Below, piece after piece: positions 9,875 through 21,110 of a stretch of 26,771 nucleotides of DNA. A program made the position numbers and the translations under genes. The first letter of the stretch is position 1. The number at the start of each line of letters is the position of its first letter. The notes below the pieces were generated by a model that searched no databases, was not told the DNA's origin, and saw nothing but the letters and a program-made list of their open reading frames with translations. Source of the stretch: Rhizophagus sp. LPA8_4_AMF (lineage: Eukaryota > Glomeromycota > Glomeromycetes > Glomerales > Glomeraceae); NCBI GenBank assembly GCA_021464525.1, contig JADRCO010000766.1, positions 1 through 26,771 on the forward strand. Direction: 5' to 3'.

Positions 9875-10464
9875 CCATTGATATTCACTAAAATGCATCC
9901 GTTCAAAGATTGTAAATCCGGATACCCGGATATCAATCCTAAAAGTTAATCCGGATGGTAAATTCCGGATATTCATTGAATCACTTAAAAAATTATTAAT
10001 TTTATTTCACAATTCTATAATAAAATCGCTAAAATTGACATAATAATTACGGTATATTATAATGTATGCACTATTGCCTTTTTATCAATAGAAATTAGAA
10101 AACTGAATTATTATTGTTATTTTCATCGGCTATATTTTGACATTCATCAAAATTTAGGTGATCCTCAATATTATCATCTACTTCTATTATATCACGTTTT
10201 TGGCTAGACATCCTGATTCTTTAAGCTTAGTTTTTTGCGAAATAAATATTTTATTATATATGCCGTTAGAATATTTTATATCTGAATTATATTCAGAGAA
10301 TATCCTATTTTTCTTAAGCAAATCCGGATATCTTACTAAAAAGTGAATGGATATATTCGTAATACTAGGAAATTCACTGAATAAGCCATTAGGATCATTC
10401 ACCAGATCTAAGCTCTATACACGGGAAACAGAAAACTTTTCGCAACGTCTCTTTTTTGAGAAAG
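9875..10464. other. ATCCGG-rich relic with a short acidic reading frame
   Basis: The stretch around 9915-9975 carries several ATCCGGAT motifs, and another occurs near 10322. Between them a minus-strand ATG frame (10211-10095) encodes 38 residues beginning MSSQKRDIIEVDDN and ending in an acidic Asn-rich tail. This could be the N-terminal scrap of a transposase gene of the element that supplied the ATCCGG ends, but nothing diagnostic (zinc finger, catalytic motif) remains. I treat it as a relic rather than a gene. Confidence 0.3.
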
Positions 10465-10566
10465 TCCATATTTGATAACTACAGTAACTAAAGGGGTGAA
10501 ACTCTTCCGTCTATTTTTTTCGTCCCTGAGAATTTTTGGACCGGAATGATCGATGGGAAAAGTTTC
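10465..10566. repeat. Dispersed repeat, copy A, in the kinase upstream region
   Basis: The segment reads ACTAAAGGGGTGAA, ACTCTTCC, CGTCC, TGAGAATTTTTGGAC and ATCGATGG in this order. The same words occur in the same order at 16890-17059 (ACTAAAGG there reads GCTAAAGG), with about 55 extra bases in the second copy. It ends about 185 bp before the kinase start codon, so it may lie in that gene's promoter. Confidence 0.6.
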
Positions 10567-10751
10567 CCATTTTATGATTAACGTTAAATTATTTAACCGA
10601 AAAGCTAAATTTGGTTGTTCATTTTGTATTCATAGTCACATGATAGTCACACAAACATTTGGTAATAAAACGGACGAAAAACTCCGCTCCTGGTTACAAA
10701 AATTATTATTTTTTTTTTCACAATTTAACCATTTTATAAGAAAATTACATT

Positions 10752-13097
10752 ATGTCTGGTATTCGAAAAGAATTAGTTCATGCTGCAATTAATAAAGCAA
10801 ATTTATCAATAGATCATAATATTTATGATGATTTTCATAAACGACATGAATTTCAAATACAAACCATACTTGCTGATACATCTCTTACAAATGATGAAAA
10901 AACTTATGCAATAAAAAAATTGAATGATATATATGACAAGAATAAAATTAAGTATAATTCAGGAACAAGAAGAATTTGTGAAAATTGTAATCAAGAATGT
11001 TTAGCTACATTATTTTGTGAATATTGTGTTCAAAATTATTTAAAAGCAAACTTTTCAAATTGGACATCTGGAAATAATGATATTGATAATTTAATACAAA
11101 AATGTCAAATTGAAACACTTAGACCAAGTGTGATAATTGAATGGATTCCATATAATAATTTACAAAATATTGAATATTTAACAAAAGGTGGATTTTCTGA
11201 AATTTATACAGCAGATTGGATTGATGGAGGATATGAAGAATGGGATTCTAAAGAACAAAAATTAATAAGATTTGGAGAACAAGAAGTAATACTTAAAGGA
11301 TTAGAAAATGTTGAAAGTGCAAATCAAAGATGGTTTGAAGAGGTTTGTAATTTAATATTATTTGACTATTACTTAAAGTTTTGATAATTAATAAATTTTA
11401 TATATAGGCTGAATCACACTTAAGAATAAGCAATAAATGGCCATCTATTATTCCATGTTATGGTTTAACACAAAATCCATCAAATGGAAATTATATGCTT
11501 GTAATGAATCAAATGGATATGGATTTAAGAAAATATTTACAACAAACTCAAAATCAACTTACATGGGAAGAAAGAATAAAAATTGTCTTTGATATAATTA
11601 GAGCAATTGGTGTTATTCATAATGAAAATGCAATTCATAGAGATTTGCATTCTGGAAATATATTATATTTAAAAGTAAGTCAAGATTGGTATATAAGTGA
11701 TCTTGGATTTTGTGGACCTGCTGATAAATCATCAGATAGTATATATGGTAATCTTCCTTACATAGCACCAGAAGTTATTTCTGGAAAGAAAACTACAGTA
11801 AAATCTGATATTTATAGTATTGGAATGTTAATGTGGGAAATTTCATCTGGACAACCTCCTTTTAATTATTATGAAAATGATTATAAACTTGCATTGAATA
11901 TAATTAATGGAATGAGACCAAAAGTAATAGCAGGAACTCCTTTAAAATATGAAAATTTAATGAAACAATGTTGGGATGCTGATCCATCAAAAAGACCTGA
12001 TATTGGTACACTTCGGAAAGAAATTTATGAAATTCTGCGATATTATCAAAATATATCAAATGAAATACTTCAACAAGAAACAAATAATAATTTAGAAAAA
12101 AACAAACTAATAAACAACTCAATGTCAAAACATATAAATAGCAAACTATTTTCAAGTAAAATTCATCAATTTAAAAATTTACCTGAACCAAGAAATGCAA
12201 CAGAAGGTATATTTTAATATTTATTATATTGTATTCATTGAAAATTAATAGTTTGTCTTTAAAAATATTAATATTGTTTTTTAATTTAAATAATAATAGA
12301 AGAACAAGAAGGTAAAAATAATGGATATGTTATTAAAATTATGTAAAATATTTGACTATTTTTCTAATATTAAAAAAAAATCATTTTTAATAGCATTTCA
12401 TAGTAAATCATATGACTGCTTTAATATTCCTAATAATAGTAAGTAATTAGTAATATATTTTGTTTTATACAACGCAAATTATTAATTATTTTTCATTATT
12501 ACTAGTTGAAGATTTTAACAATCCAAGTGATCAAAATTATGCTAGCGCATCCAATTTAAAAGGTAATTATTTTTTAATAGCATGAAACATAATAGTCATT
12601 TGACTTAATTTGTAACAATTATAATTATTGATGTCTTTAAATAATTTTAGATGATAGTGAAGAATTATCCAAATCATTTAATGAATTACAAATAAATTCA
12701 AATGAAGGTAAATAATCATTTTATCTTGATTATAATTTTATATCTTGAAATTTAATATAACTTACATTTATTTAGATAGCCAAATTAATTATGGAAAAGA
12801 AATAGTTGAACAACAACAAATAAAGAAATATAATCTCAACATTGATGGTACGTGAAATTGCCACAATAATTAATTATATAATATTCATTTTTATATATCT
12901 TTTTTATTATAGATGAAAATGAAATTTATGATGATAAAAACTTTCATTCAGAAGAAGAAGATGTACTCGAAATTCCAGATGGTAAGTATTTTACATTACA
13001 TATGTGCTTTATATATTTGCAAGAAATTATGATGCTTATTAACTAAATTTACTTTATTTTATTTATTAATTGATTTATTTGTTTAGACGGATTTTAA
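10752..13097 (+). CDS. TKL-like protein kinase, nine exons
   Basis: Predicted exons are 10752-11342, 11408-12206, 12300-12311, 12394-12438, 12506-12562, 12651-12707, 12776-12847, 12913-12981 and 13087-13097, all with GT-AG introns; the product is 570 residues. Residues 76-92 hold a CxxC..C..CxxC cluster, possibly zinc-binding. The kinase domain spans about 140-408: Gly loop KGGFSEIY (145-152), Lys182 in EVILKGL, catalytic HRDLHSGN (274-281), DLG instead of DFG (295-297), APE (317-319), and RP at 393-394. All core catalytic residues are present, so activity is likely; the specificity is unknown. The C-terminal tail (from about 464) is acidic, hydrophilic and encoded by six tiny phase-1-to-phase-1 exons plus a last codon group (DGF). 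The start is the only ATG before the cluster and follows a T run at 10709-10718. Gene family by recognition: kinases expanded in arbuscular mycorrhizal fungi. Confidence 0.88.
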
Positions 13098-15223
13098 ATT
13101 ACTTAATATCTAACGGAATATATTTTATTACCATTTTTTTATTTTCTTTATTTAGAATTATTTAAACACTAAGTATAGAGTAGGTAAAATTTTTTACAAG
13201 ATTCTTAGTTTGTAATTTAAATAATTCAATAATTCATTATTTTTATTATTATTATTATAACTTACTCATTAAATAAATAATTTTAACTTTTACGGTAATA
13301 TAAAATTTTTGACTTACAGCAAATAAACTATTTTATGTATGAAGTGGAAAGTCTAATATAAATTCAATGAGTTTCACAATAAATATAAGTCGTAATGATA
13401 GGGGCCAATTAACAACTAAAATTTTTATATTCAAGCAAAGTTGGTATAATTTATTCGTTAACTTATTGTTCATTTAATGTATAAAGGGCCACTAAAGGAA
13501 CGTAATAAAATTAGCCCTTTTAATAATATAAAGTAAGTAAAATGGGAGATAAAAATATTAAAAATATTCCAACTTTAGCGGAATTTATTGCCAGCTACAC
13601 ATACCAGTTACATGTGATTTCAGATAATCATTCTCAATTATGCTAGATTATCGAATTCCAAATCAAATATTTTTTTTTTTTTCTATTTCTTCACCGACTT
13701 TTTTCGTAAATTCATTAAAGTAATAAAGAGTCACTTAATAAGCCAAAACGATATTTATAGTTAAAAAATGTTTGTTTGAATTTTAAGTCATTAGAGAAAA
13801 TTAAAAGATATTATAGTGCTAAAAAATCGTCAAACTATCCCAAGAACCTGGAAGGTTTTAATAAGAATACAATGTATCAAGAATAATTATATTAGATATA
13901 TAAAGAACATAAAAGTTAAAATACAACACGTCACAGAATATTGATTCAAACTATACTAAATATAAAATAGAATACTTTAAAATGTTATTTGCAAAAAAAA
14001 TAATAAAGTTCAATAATTTTTTAAAGTTCAACATAATTGGCAAATAAATTCAGCTACTACTGGGATATTGTTAACGTCAGTTCTTGTGTTGCTTAAATTA
14101 AGCAGTATATATAAATTATTATATATGTATAAGATATATAGTATAAATAAAATAAATAATTAATGATTGAAATAAATAAAGTGTAATATAAATTCCAAAA
14201 TTAAACGAAAATCAAATCAGATGTGAATAAAGTACCGCAATTACGTTAGCGCATGCAATCTGACACAAATAAATGATTTACAATAATTAACACTTAATAA
14301 AATTCAACAAAAAGAAAAATAAAATGTATATTAATTCTTTATTATCAACTTTATTTCTGAAAAAAACTTCTTGCGAACTTTTGTTAACTTGACCTATGCT
14401 GCCTTTATACAAAAATTCAATTATACAAATTTGTCCAATAAATTAAATATATTAAACATATACGCTTTATACAATAAATTAAATAAGTTAAATTTATACT
14501 ATATATCAATTTTATCAAATAAATGCACTAAATTAAATATATTACTATATACTATATATGCATTATATGGGACATGTTCGATATGTTCGATATATTCGAT
14601 ATATATTCGCGACATTGATCGTCAACCACGTGATAGGTCGGAATTCAAATTTCACCATACCAATATTTATCACGTGCATTTTTGTCCCGAACAAAATCAA
14701 ATTTTCAAATATTAGCTAAGGAAACTTATTATTTGGATTCGGGTCTTTCCACAGCGCTGGGTAAGATTTTCTAGCCAGCGTGAACTTTACCAAAATGTTA
14801 AAGATTTATATCTTATTCTTGACGTCAAGTCTAGGTAGAACAGTACATTTATGATGCTGAAATGTACACTTGAACTTCAAAAAATGCTGAAACGAAACTA
14901 ACTTAATGTGGGCTGAAATTGCAATTCCAATCACATATATTTATCATTAACGATCATGAATATTTTGGTTCATTGATATAAATATAGTATTTAAGTATTT
15001 AATCAATGAGAATGATTTTAACATATAATTTTTAATGATGTTTACAATTAACAAATTAAATTTATGGATAATTTAATACCATGTTAAAATTTAAATTTCA
15101 TCATTTATTATAATGAAATATGAAAATTTATTATGAATATATTTGATCTCAATTTACCAATAGATTTTTTATTCATATATTTAAATCACATACATAAATA
15201 TTGTAGGTATTAGACCGTGAATG
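13098..15223. other. Long AT-rich intergenic region, no gene seen
   Basis: No coding sequence is convincing on either strand. Small structures are a palindrome GCTTAAATTAAGC near 14091-14103, a TTCGATAT-type simple repeat at about 14577-14605, and a hairpin CGCTGG...CCAGCG near 14754-14780. The frame at 14371-14715 is Leu/Tyr/Asn simple sequence driven by AT composition. Confidence 0.45.
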
Positions 15224-15976
15224 TACACTCCCCGGTCAAAAGTATCCGACCACTAAAAATTAAAAAACATTTGGAGTTTTAATAGAATTTTAAAATTTGA
15301 GGTGTAAAAACTATTTAGAAGTAATTTTTCACTTAACTAATAGTAAAATACTGCAGAAATATTTAATTTTTATGATGAAAAAATTTTTGACTTTTTAACC
15401 AGAACAGGGAATGTGTCTAAACTCTAAAGCCGTTTCGATCACGTGATACATACGTGCCTTTGATAATAATCGCCACTCTAATTGGCTCATGATCACGTGA
15501 ACTAACCTGGCTTTAGACGACCCCCAGAACAGTTATAGTAAAATAAATGTTAAAAATTGAGGGATAGCTTACATTTCAAATATCAACAGCAGTTGTTGAG
15601 AAATCCACTTAAAAATGATGAATTTATGCAAATTTTATATGTAAACAATCATTTTTACTGAATTTTAATTATTTTTCAAAGGCAGGTTTCTCAACAACTA
15701 TAATCTTACTGATTTTTGAAATATAAGGTATTTTTTAGTCAAAGAATCTTATTTTGCATTTATTTTACTGTAACCCTTTTGGTTAAAAAGATAAAATTTT
15801 TCACATTTTTTAAATTAAATATTTATACGGAATTTTACTACTATTTAAGTGAAAAAACACTTTTAAATATTTTATACTTTAAAAATAAATGTAAATTTTT
15901 ATTAAAAAAAAAAATCTATTTTCTTAATTATTTTTCAATTTTTAGGGTGGTCGGACACATTTGACCGAGAAGTGTA
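15224..15976. mobile_element. Tc1/mariner-like non-autonomous element
   Basis: The element spans 15226-15974 (749 bp) and is flanked by TA on both sides (15224-15225 and 15975-15976), the target duplication of Tc1/mariner transposons. Its 28-bp terminal inverted repeats (15226-15253 and 15947-15974) match at 24 of 28 positions and read CACTCCCCGGTCAAAAGT and CACTTCTCGGTCAAATGT outward to inward. Two further nested inverted repeats lie inside: GTCTAAA/AAAGCC/CACGTGATCA-type arms around 15417-15519 and AGTTGTTGAGAAATCC / GGTTTCTCAACAACT around 15590-15701. No transposase is encoded; the internal frame at 15716-15964 is Lys/Phe low-complexity. Confidence 0.82.
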
Positions 15977-16889
15977 TCATTTTCACGGAATTTTACGAAA
16001 GTCAGAGAAATAATGGAAATATTCGGATAAAAATTTTTTATGAGGAAGGGCTAACTGTTCTAACCCACAACCTACAAAATTTAACGTCAGAGTGATCCAG
16101 AATCTTAAAAATAGCCAAAAAAAAATCCGCTCAAAATATTACCATTTGTTAGACTAGCGTCCAAGCAGAAAAAATCCAGCTGAAGTCCAAACCCCTAATC
16201 AATATACTAAATTAGAAAAAAAAAGAAAGTCACTTTTGTAAAACACTACTGCATTCCTACATCAGGACACGTTCGTAACTATTCAACGACCGGTATTCCA
16301 TGCTTAACGGTGCCTTTCAAAATGAACAGTGTTATCATGGTTCCAACTAACGTCACCAAGCTGACCCCTTTCAAGTTACGTGTCTTGGATTTTTGTGCTT
16401 TATTGTAAATTTCCTTTCTCTACTACCCTTTCCACAATATCCAAAAAGAAAACATCAAGGTCCCGAAGTAGAACGTCGGCTAAGTCTTTTCGATATTTCC
16501 TTGAACAAGAAAGAATACTTGTCTACATTTATTTATCATGACGCTCACAACTAGTACGTGACAAGTGATCACTGTGTCATTTTAAATTTTTTTGCCGAAA
16601 TATGTCCAACAACAATCATTTCATCGATTCCAAATCTGATTCATTCTCTCAGAGACGTCCAGTTACTCTTTTAACGTGATGAATTTTTTACTGCGCCACC
16701 AGAAAGTACGAAGCGACTAGAAATCTCCAAAATACCGACCACAGACCGAAAGCAAAAGTCGTTTAATTTTCAGTTATCAGTCCTATATTGCTTCTTCCCG
16801 TACTCGTTTTTTGAACAACCTTTGCCCACGCCAGCTTTTTAGGTATTTTTTTTTACAAACCCGGTCAAAACCAATTTTTTGGCAACAAC
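15977..16889. other. Less AT-rich intergenic island, unidentified
   Basis: Base composition here (roughly 16040-16840) is visibly more balanced than in the surrounding DNA, and homopolymers are rarer. All six frames are interrupted and I recognise no protein. It could be the worn remains of a transposon gene or a foreign insertion. I see no repeat boundaries. Confidence 0.35.
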
Positions 16890-17059
16890 TCCATAACTTT
16901 TGAATAAAAAACATATTTACGGGTAGCTAAAGGAGTGAATAAACAGTTGATGATAACAGAAATTCAGTAAAACTCATTAAAAATAAAACTTTTTGAACTC
17001 TTCCCTATTACTCCGTCCATTGAGAATTTTTGGACTTGATATCGATGGAAAGAGCTTTT
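16890..17059. repeat. Dispersed repeat, copy B
   Basis: It shares GCTAAAGGAGTGAA, GAACTCTTCC, CTCCGTCC, TGAGAATTTTTGGAC and ATCGATGGAAAGAG in order with copy A at 10465-10566. Copy B has about 55 additional bases between the first and second words. Copies of this kind usually derive from a transposon, but no ends are visible here. Confidence 0.55.
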
Positions 17060-17444
17060 CTAATAACCTTTTATTTTGATATTTAAAGCATAATATTTAA
17101 AGCATAATATTTTGATAGAGAATCACATACTAAATAAAATATTTCAAAAATTACCTATATACGGTATTTTGTACTTTTTATATTAAAGGATTAATATGAG
17201 AGCCCTATATAATACGTACTGTTCAATGTTCATGCAATGTTTTATGTGCAAAACGAAACTTTTTTTTATTTAAATAAAAAAAGAAAGGTGAAGCTTTAGT
17301 AAAATTAAATTTTTGGACTTGTTTTAGTATTGTAACGCTTATTACTTCACTGAGGACTTTACATAATACGAATATCAAAATAATCATAAAAAATATATTT
17401 ATTGTATGATGTACAGTATGTGTAATTGATCTTATACGAGCCTA

Positions 17445-17625
17445 CATAATAATATAACTATAACCTATAATAATGTAAACGTTTATATAGTAAATGTAAT
17501 AAACTATATAATAATATAACTATAACCTATAATAATGTAAACGTTTATATAGTATATTTACTAAACTATATAAATAATATAATAATATAACTAACTATAA
17601 CCTATAATAATATAAGTTATATATA
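17445..17625. repeat. 62-bp tandem repeat downstream of the RdRP gene
   Basis: The block AATATAACTATAACCTATAA followed by TAATGTAAACGTTTATATAG occurs at 17451 and again at 17513 (period 62), with a third, shorter copy at about 17584 that has a 4-base insertion (CTAA). It lies about 90-270 bp beyond the RdRP stop codon, so it may fall in the 3' UTR or terminator region of that gene. Confidence 0.7.
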
Positions 17626-17716
17626 ATATATACCAAATATAATCATAATAAATAAGTAAATTATAATTATATAAGGTATTTATATTTGTGCCAACATTCC
17701 AAATTGAAAAAAAATT

Positions 17717-20700
17717 TTAATTATTTTTTATCAATCGATTCAAATTTAATATATCGTCATTGATATTATCACTACTGAATAAATCTTTACTACAATTATT
17801 GACATTAATATCAGAGTGGTTTGTAGTAAAATTATTGTGATTTACTGTAGATTGTTGAGGTGGTTGTCGTTGTTGTTGTGATTGCTGTCTAACAAAATCA
17901 TTTTTTCTGGTAATAAGATGGTTTTTTAAAGCAATTTTACATAAAATATCTCCCACAATCCAAGGAAATGATATCATATTTTCTTCTGATCGTTCAGAAG
18001 GATGATATGCTACATAGTACCACGCAAAGGCCTTCGATTGCATTTGAATAGAAGCCTGTAATGAAATAATGTTTTCATCATCATAGTTGTAGAATTCTTT
18101 TTCGAATAGTTTTCTATAATACTTTTTAATTGGGGTTATCGCATCCATTACACACTTTACAACATCTCGTGGTTTTTTCTTGTCAATTGGATGCGTATTT
18201 ATAATATATCCACTAGTTACTTCAAATTCAGTCATTATTCCAAATTGGTTCATTAATGCTTTAATACTTCTATCATATGAACTTTTGTGAATTCGTGCAT
18301 CCTCTAAATATTTTTCATATCCTTTAACACACAACCTTGTGTCAAAAGTTGATTCTACATACGGTTTATAGTCTTCTTCTTTAATCGAGCGGTATAAAGT
18401 ACCAAGAACTTTCTTGGATCGATAAGCAGGTTTGTCAGGCTTTTCCATAAAATCGGGAAATGTTTTAACACGTAGATTTGTTGGAAAAACTGCAGGTATT
18501 CCGGTCTTTGGAAAATCCACAGCATCCGAGTGTAAATGTGCAAGTTCAATGCAAGATTCATGCTTGGCACCTTCTGGAAAGAAATCTGCCCTCGCTAAAT
18601 GGGCATTGGCAATCCTACCAAGTTGGTCCGAAAATACATAATTTACAAAAAATTTTTTGATGTCATCCATGGTTACTTCTTCAACTATTTCTGGTCTTTT
18701 GGCATTATAATTCATGGGTTCTTCCAGTTTTCCTGGGATTAAATTCTCATCATAAATTATACTAATTAATTTTTTTTCAAAAAATAAAAATAAATAAAAA
18801 AATTAGTTTTTTTTTAATAAGCACCAAAATAATTAAAGTTATTTATAATTAAATACGTACGTGAAATCGTCTCCATCTAGATCTCCACCACTACATTGGT
18901 TTGGAATATCACGATCTCCAACTTGTGGAAATACTAATACGTCCACAAGATCTTTTAAAGCTTCACATTCTACAGCTTTTACAATTCTTATATCTCCAGG
19001 ATGAAAACAAGGGTTACGGTACACAATGCATGTACCCGTAATCATTTTTTTTCTAGATGGATTACTAGGATCACTCCTTACACAACAATATACTTCATTT
19101 TCTTTTAATGACTTAGTTTCATCCAAAACCCCTAACAAGAATGCTCCTTTATTAACACGAATTTTTGCTTTCATTTTAATATCTCTCAACATTGTTATAC
19201 GGAAGAGAGAAATTAAATTAACTAAATAAGGATCATTTTTTTGTAAAAATCCCGCTTTCACATATTCCGCAAGAGATAGTGATGTTCCATATTCATCAGA
19301 ATTTTGTTGTAAAGTATTTATTGCTTTACTATCATTTTCATATATTTTATTTAGGTCATCAACTTGTTGATCCTTTAAACGAATAAATACTTCATCAGGT
19401 ATTCCTAATACTGACAATAGTGTTATTGCTTGTCTATTAAGAAAGGAAGGAATATAGGCAGAGCACCTAATTATTTCTAACTCATTATGAGTTGATTCAA
19501 ATTTGCGTTGGCTTTTACGTACTTTAACTTGATTACCTTGTAAAGTAATATCTTGACATAACATTCCTTTATATCCAGCCATTCTAAATTGAAATGCGCT
19601 AGGGGTATTATTCTTCAATTCTAGTTTAGATGCGATTTTTTTCGCTAGTAAAGGAGAAATTTTTCCAATACCATCAGAAAATACATAACCATTTCTTTCT
19701 ATATCAGGTATTTCCTCGATATCATTAACAAGAAGGCGCTGAATTGCGCGAGTGCTTGAAAAACATTGGCCCATACGAGCAGCATATTTGGCAACTGTTT
19801 TATCAGAGAAATCACCCATCCATTTTCTAATATCATTTGCAGTTAAATTATTAGTTGAAGCAAAAAACCAACAGGAATGGTCCCTTAATTGACTTGAAGA
19901 AAAAGCCAAAAATTCATAATGTATATCTCCAATTTTAATACCTTCACGTAAGGTATAATAGATTCTGTTATATAAAGCAAGACTATGATTTTCATTTGCG
20001 TCTCCACTTGAAGCACCAACTTTATTGGATCCTTCATCAACAAAATGAACACGTAAAAAATTATCTTTTACTTTTTTAAAATGACGAATGACACGATTGG
20101 ACGTCTCCATATTTGGAGGTAGCATATACATAGTAGTAGGGGTTACTATTACCTTACGCATCATTGTGCAATGATCTGGTACATGTTTTGGTTTAAATTT
20201 GATGTCTCTAATTCTTTTGAATTCTGAACGTAAATATGAAATTGGATCATATATACGCTTTTTGTTTTCATAAATTATTTCTAATATATGAATTGCAGAT
20301 TCTGAAGGTAGTTTATGTAATAAATAAAAGAATTCTTTGCTGAGATTATAATCATGTAAATAATTAAATGAAATGTTACATTCTACCATATATAGAACGT
20401 CAAAATTCAACATAGAACGCTCCACATATTTGATTAAAGAGTTCCCATCAACTAATTTAAGTGGAGGATTGAATATTCCTGATGTTAAATTATATTCTTT
20501 AGCTTTTCTAAACATTTCTCTGAAACGATAAATTTTTTCATTTTTGACAGAATCGAAGGTTATTCTATAAACAATCCACTTTCCAAGTTGTTCACTATAA
20601 TTTGGCATATGAGGTTGAAGAGGACCTTCACATTTTGGTGTTTGAAGTTTTGTCATCCGTTTCGTGGTACGTTTGGTCTCATCATACAAGGAATATTTCG

Positions 20701-21064
20701 CGGGAAATCTGTTTGGTATGGTAATTGATCGATAAGGACCTTGTTGTTCAATATAAATTTCACCATTCATATCTTTGAATTCGGTCTTTAATGTAAATGA
20801 TAAATTAAATTTTTTATTGTCTTTATCATAAACAGGTATAAAAAATTCAACTTTAATTTTACGGGTACTGTAGTCAATAACAAAATTGACATTTTCAGTA
20901 AATTTTATTTCGGAGACAAAGGTACCAGGTCGAAGATAGACACCCAACTCCAAACTTTCAGCTTTGAAAAAATATCTATCACTGTTAAATTGTCGGCGAG
21001 AACCATAATTGTTTCTATCATAGCGAATATCTCCCCAGGCTGCATATTCGTCGTTGGGTGGCAT
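17717..21064 (-). CDS. Cellular RNA-dependent RNA polymerase (RDR/QDE-1 family)
   Basis: Two exons, 21064-18861 and 18761-17717, joined over a 99-bp intron (donor GTACGT, acceptor TTAG), give 1082 residues, in the usual range for this family. Diagnostic motifs are SDGIGKIS (463-470), QFRMAGYKG (492-500), and the catalytic loop GGDLDGDD ending at residue 733, whose aspartates bind the metal ions. Exon 2 resumes TIIYDENLIPGKLEEPMNY and contains KAFAWYYVAYHP and FPWIV near 976-1000, then a Gln/Asn-rich tail (about 1020-1082). The enzyme copies RNA into dsRNA for Dicer in RNA silencing, in cytoplasm or nucleus. The catalytic residues are intact. I chose the ATG at 21064; the frame stays open upstream to about 21154 but without an ATG. 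The intron falls two codons after DLDGDD, and intron retention would stop translation after six more codons. Three palindromes sit in the upstream leader. Confidence 0.92.
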
Positions 21065-21110
21065 GTTGAATAATTTATTTTTATTTGATATGTGAACTTT
21101 TTTTTTTGAA

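Noticed and set aside
10553-10792. 79-residue frame overlapping the kinase start
   Set aside because: It starts in the dispersed repeat, contains a poly(T)-derived Phe run and overlaps the true kinase start in another frame.
12207-12217. Stop codon directly after kinase exon 2 (ending GIF) as the real end of the protein
   Set aside because: A good GT donor at 12207 plus a chain of phase-compatible exons with acidic coding sequence argue for continuation; kept as a possible short isoform.
14371-14715. 114-residue open frame
   Set aside because: Composition-driven Leu/Tyr/Asn/Ile simple sequence with TTCGATAT repeats; no domain and no paralogue seen.
15716-15964. 82-residue open frame inside the Tc1/mariner-like element
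   Set aside because: Lys/Phe/Tyr low-complexity, lacks any DDE/D motif, and runs into the terminal repeat.
18432-18660. Open frames antisense to RdRP exon 2
   Set aside because: They are shadows of the coding strand and have no independent support.
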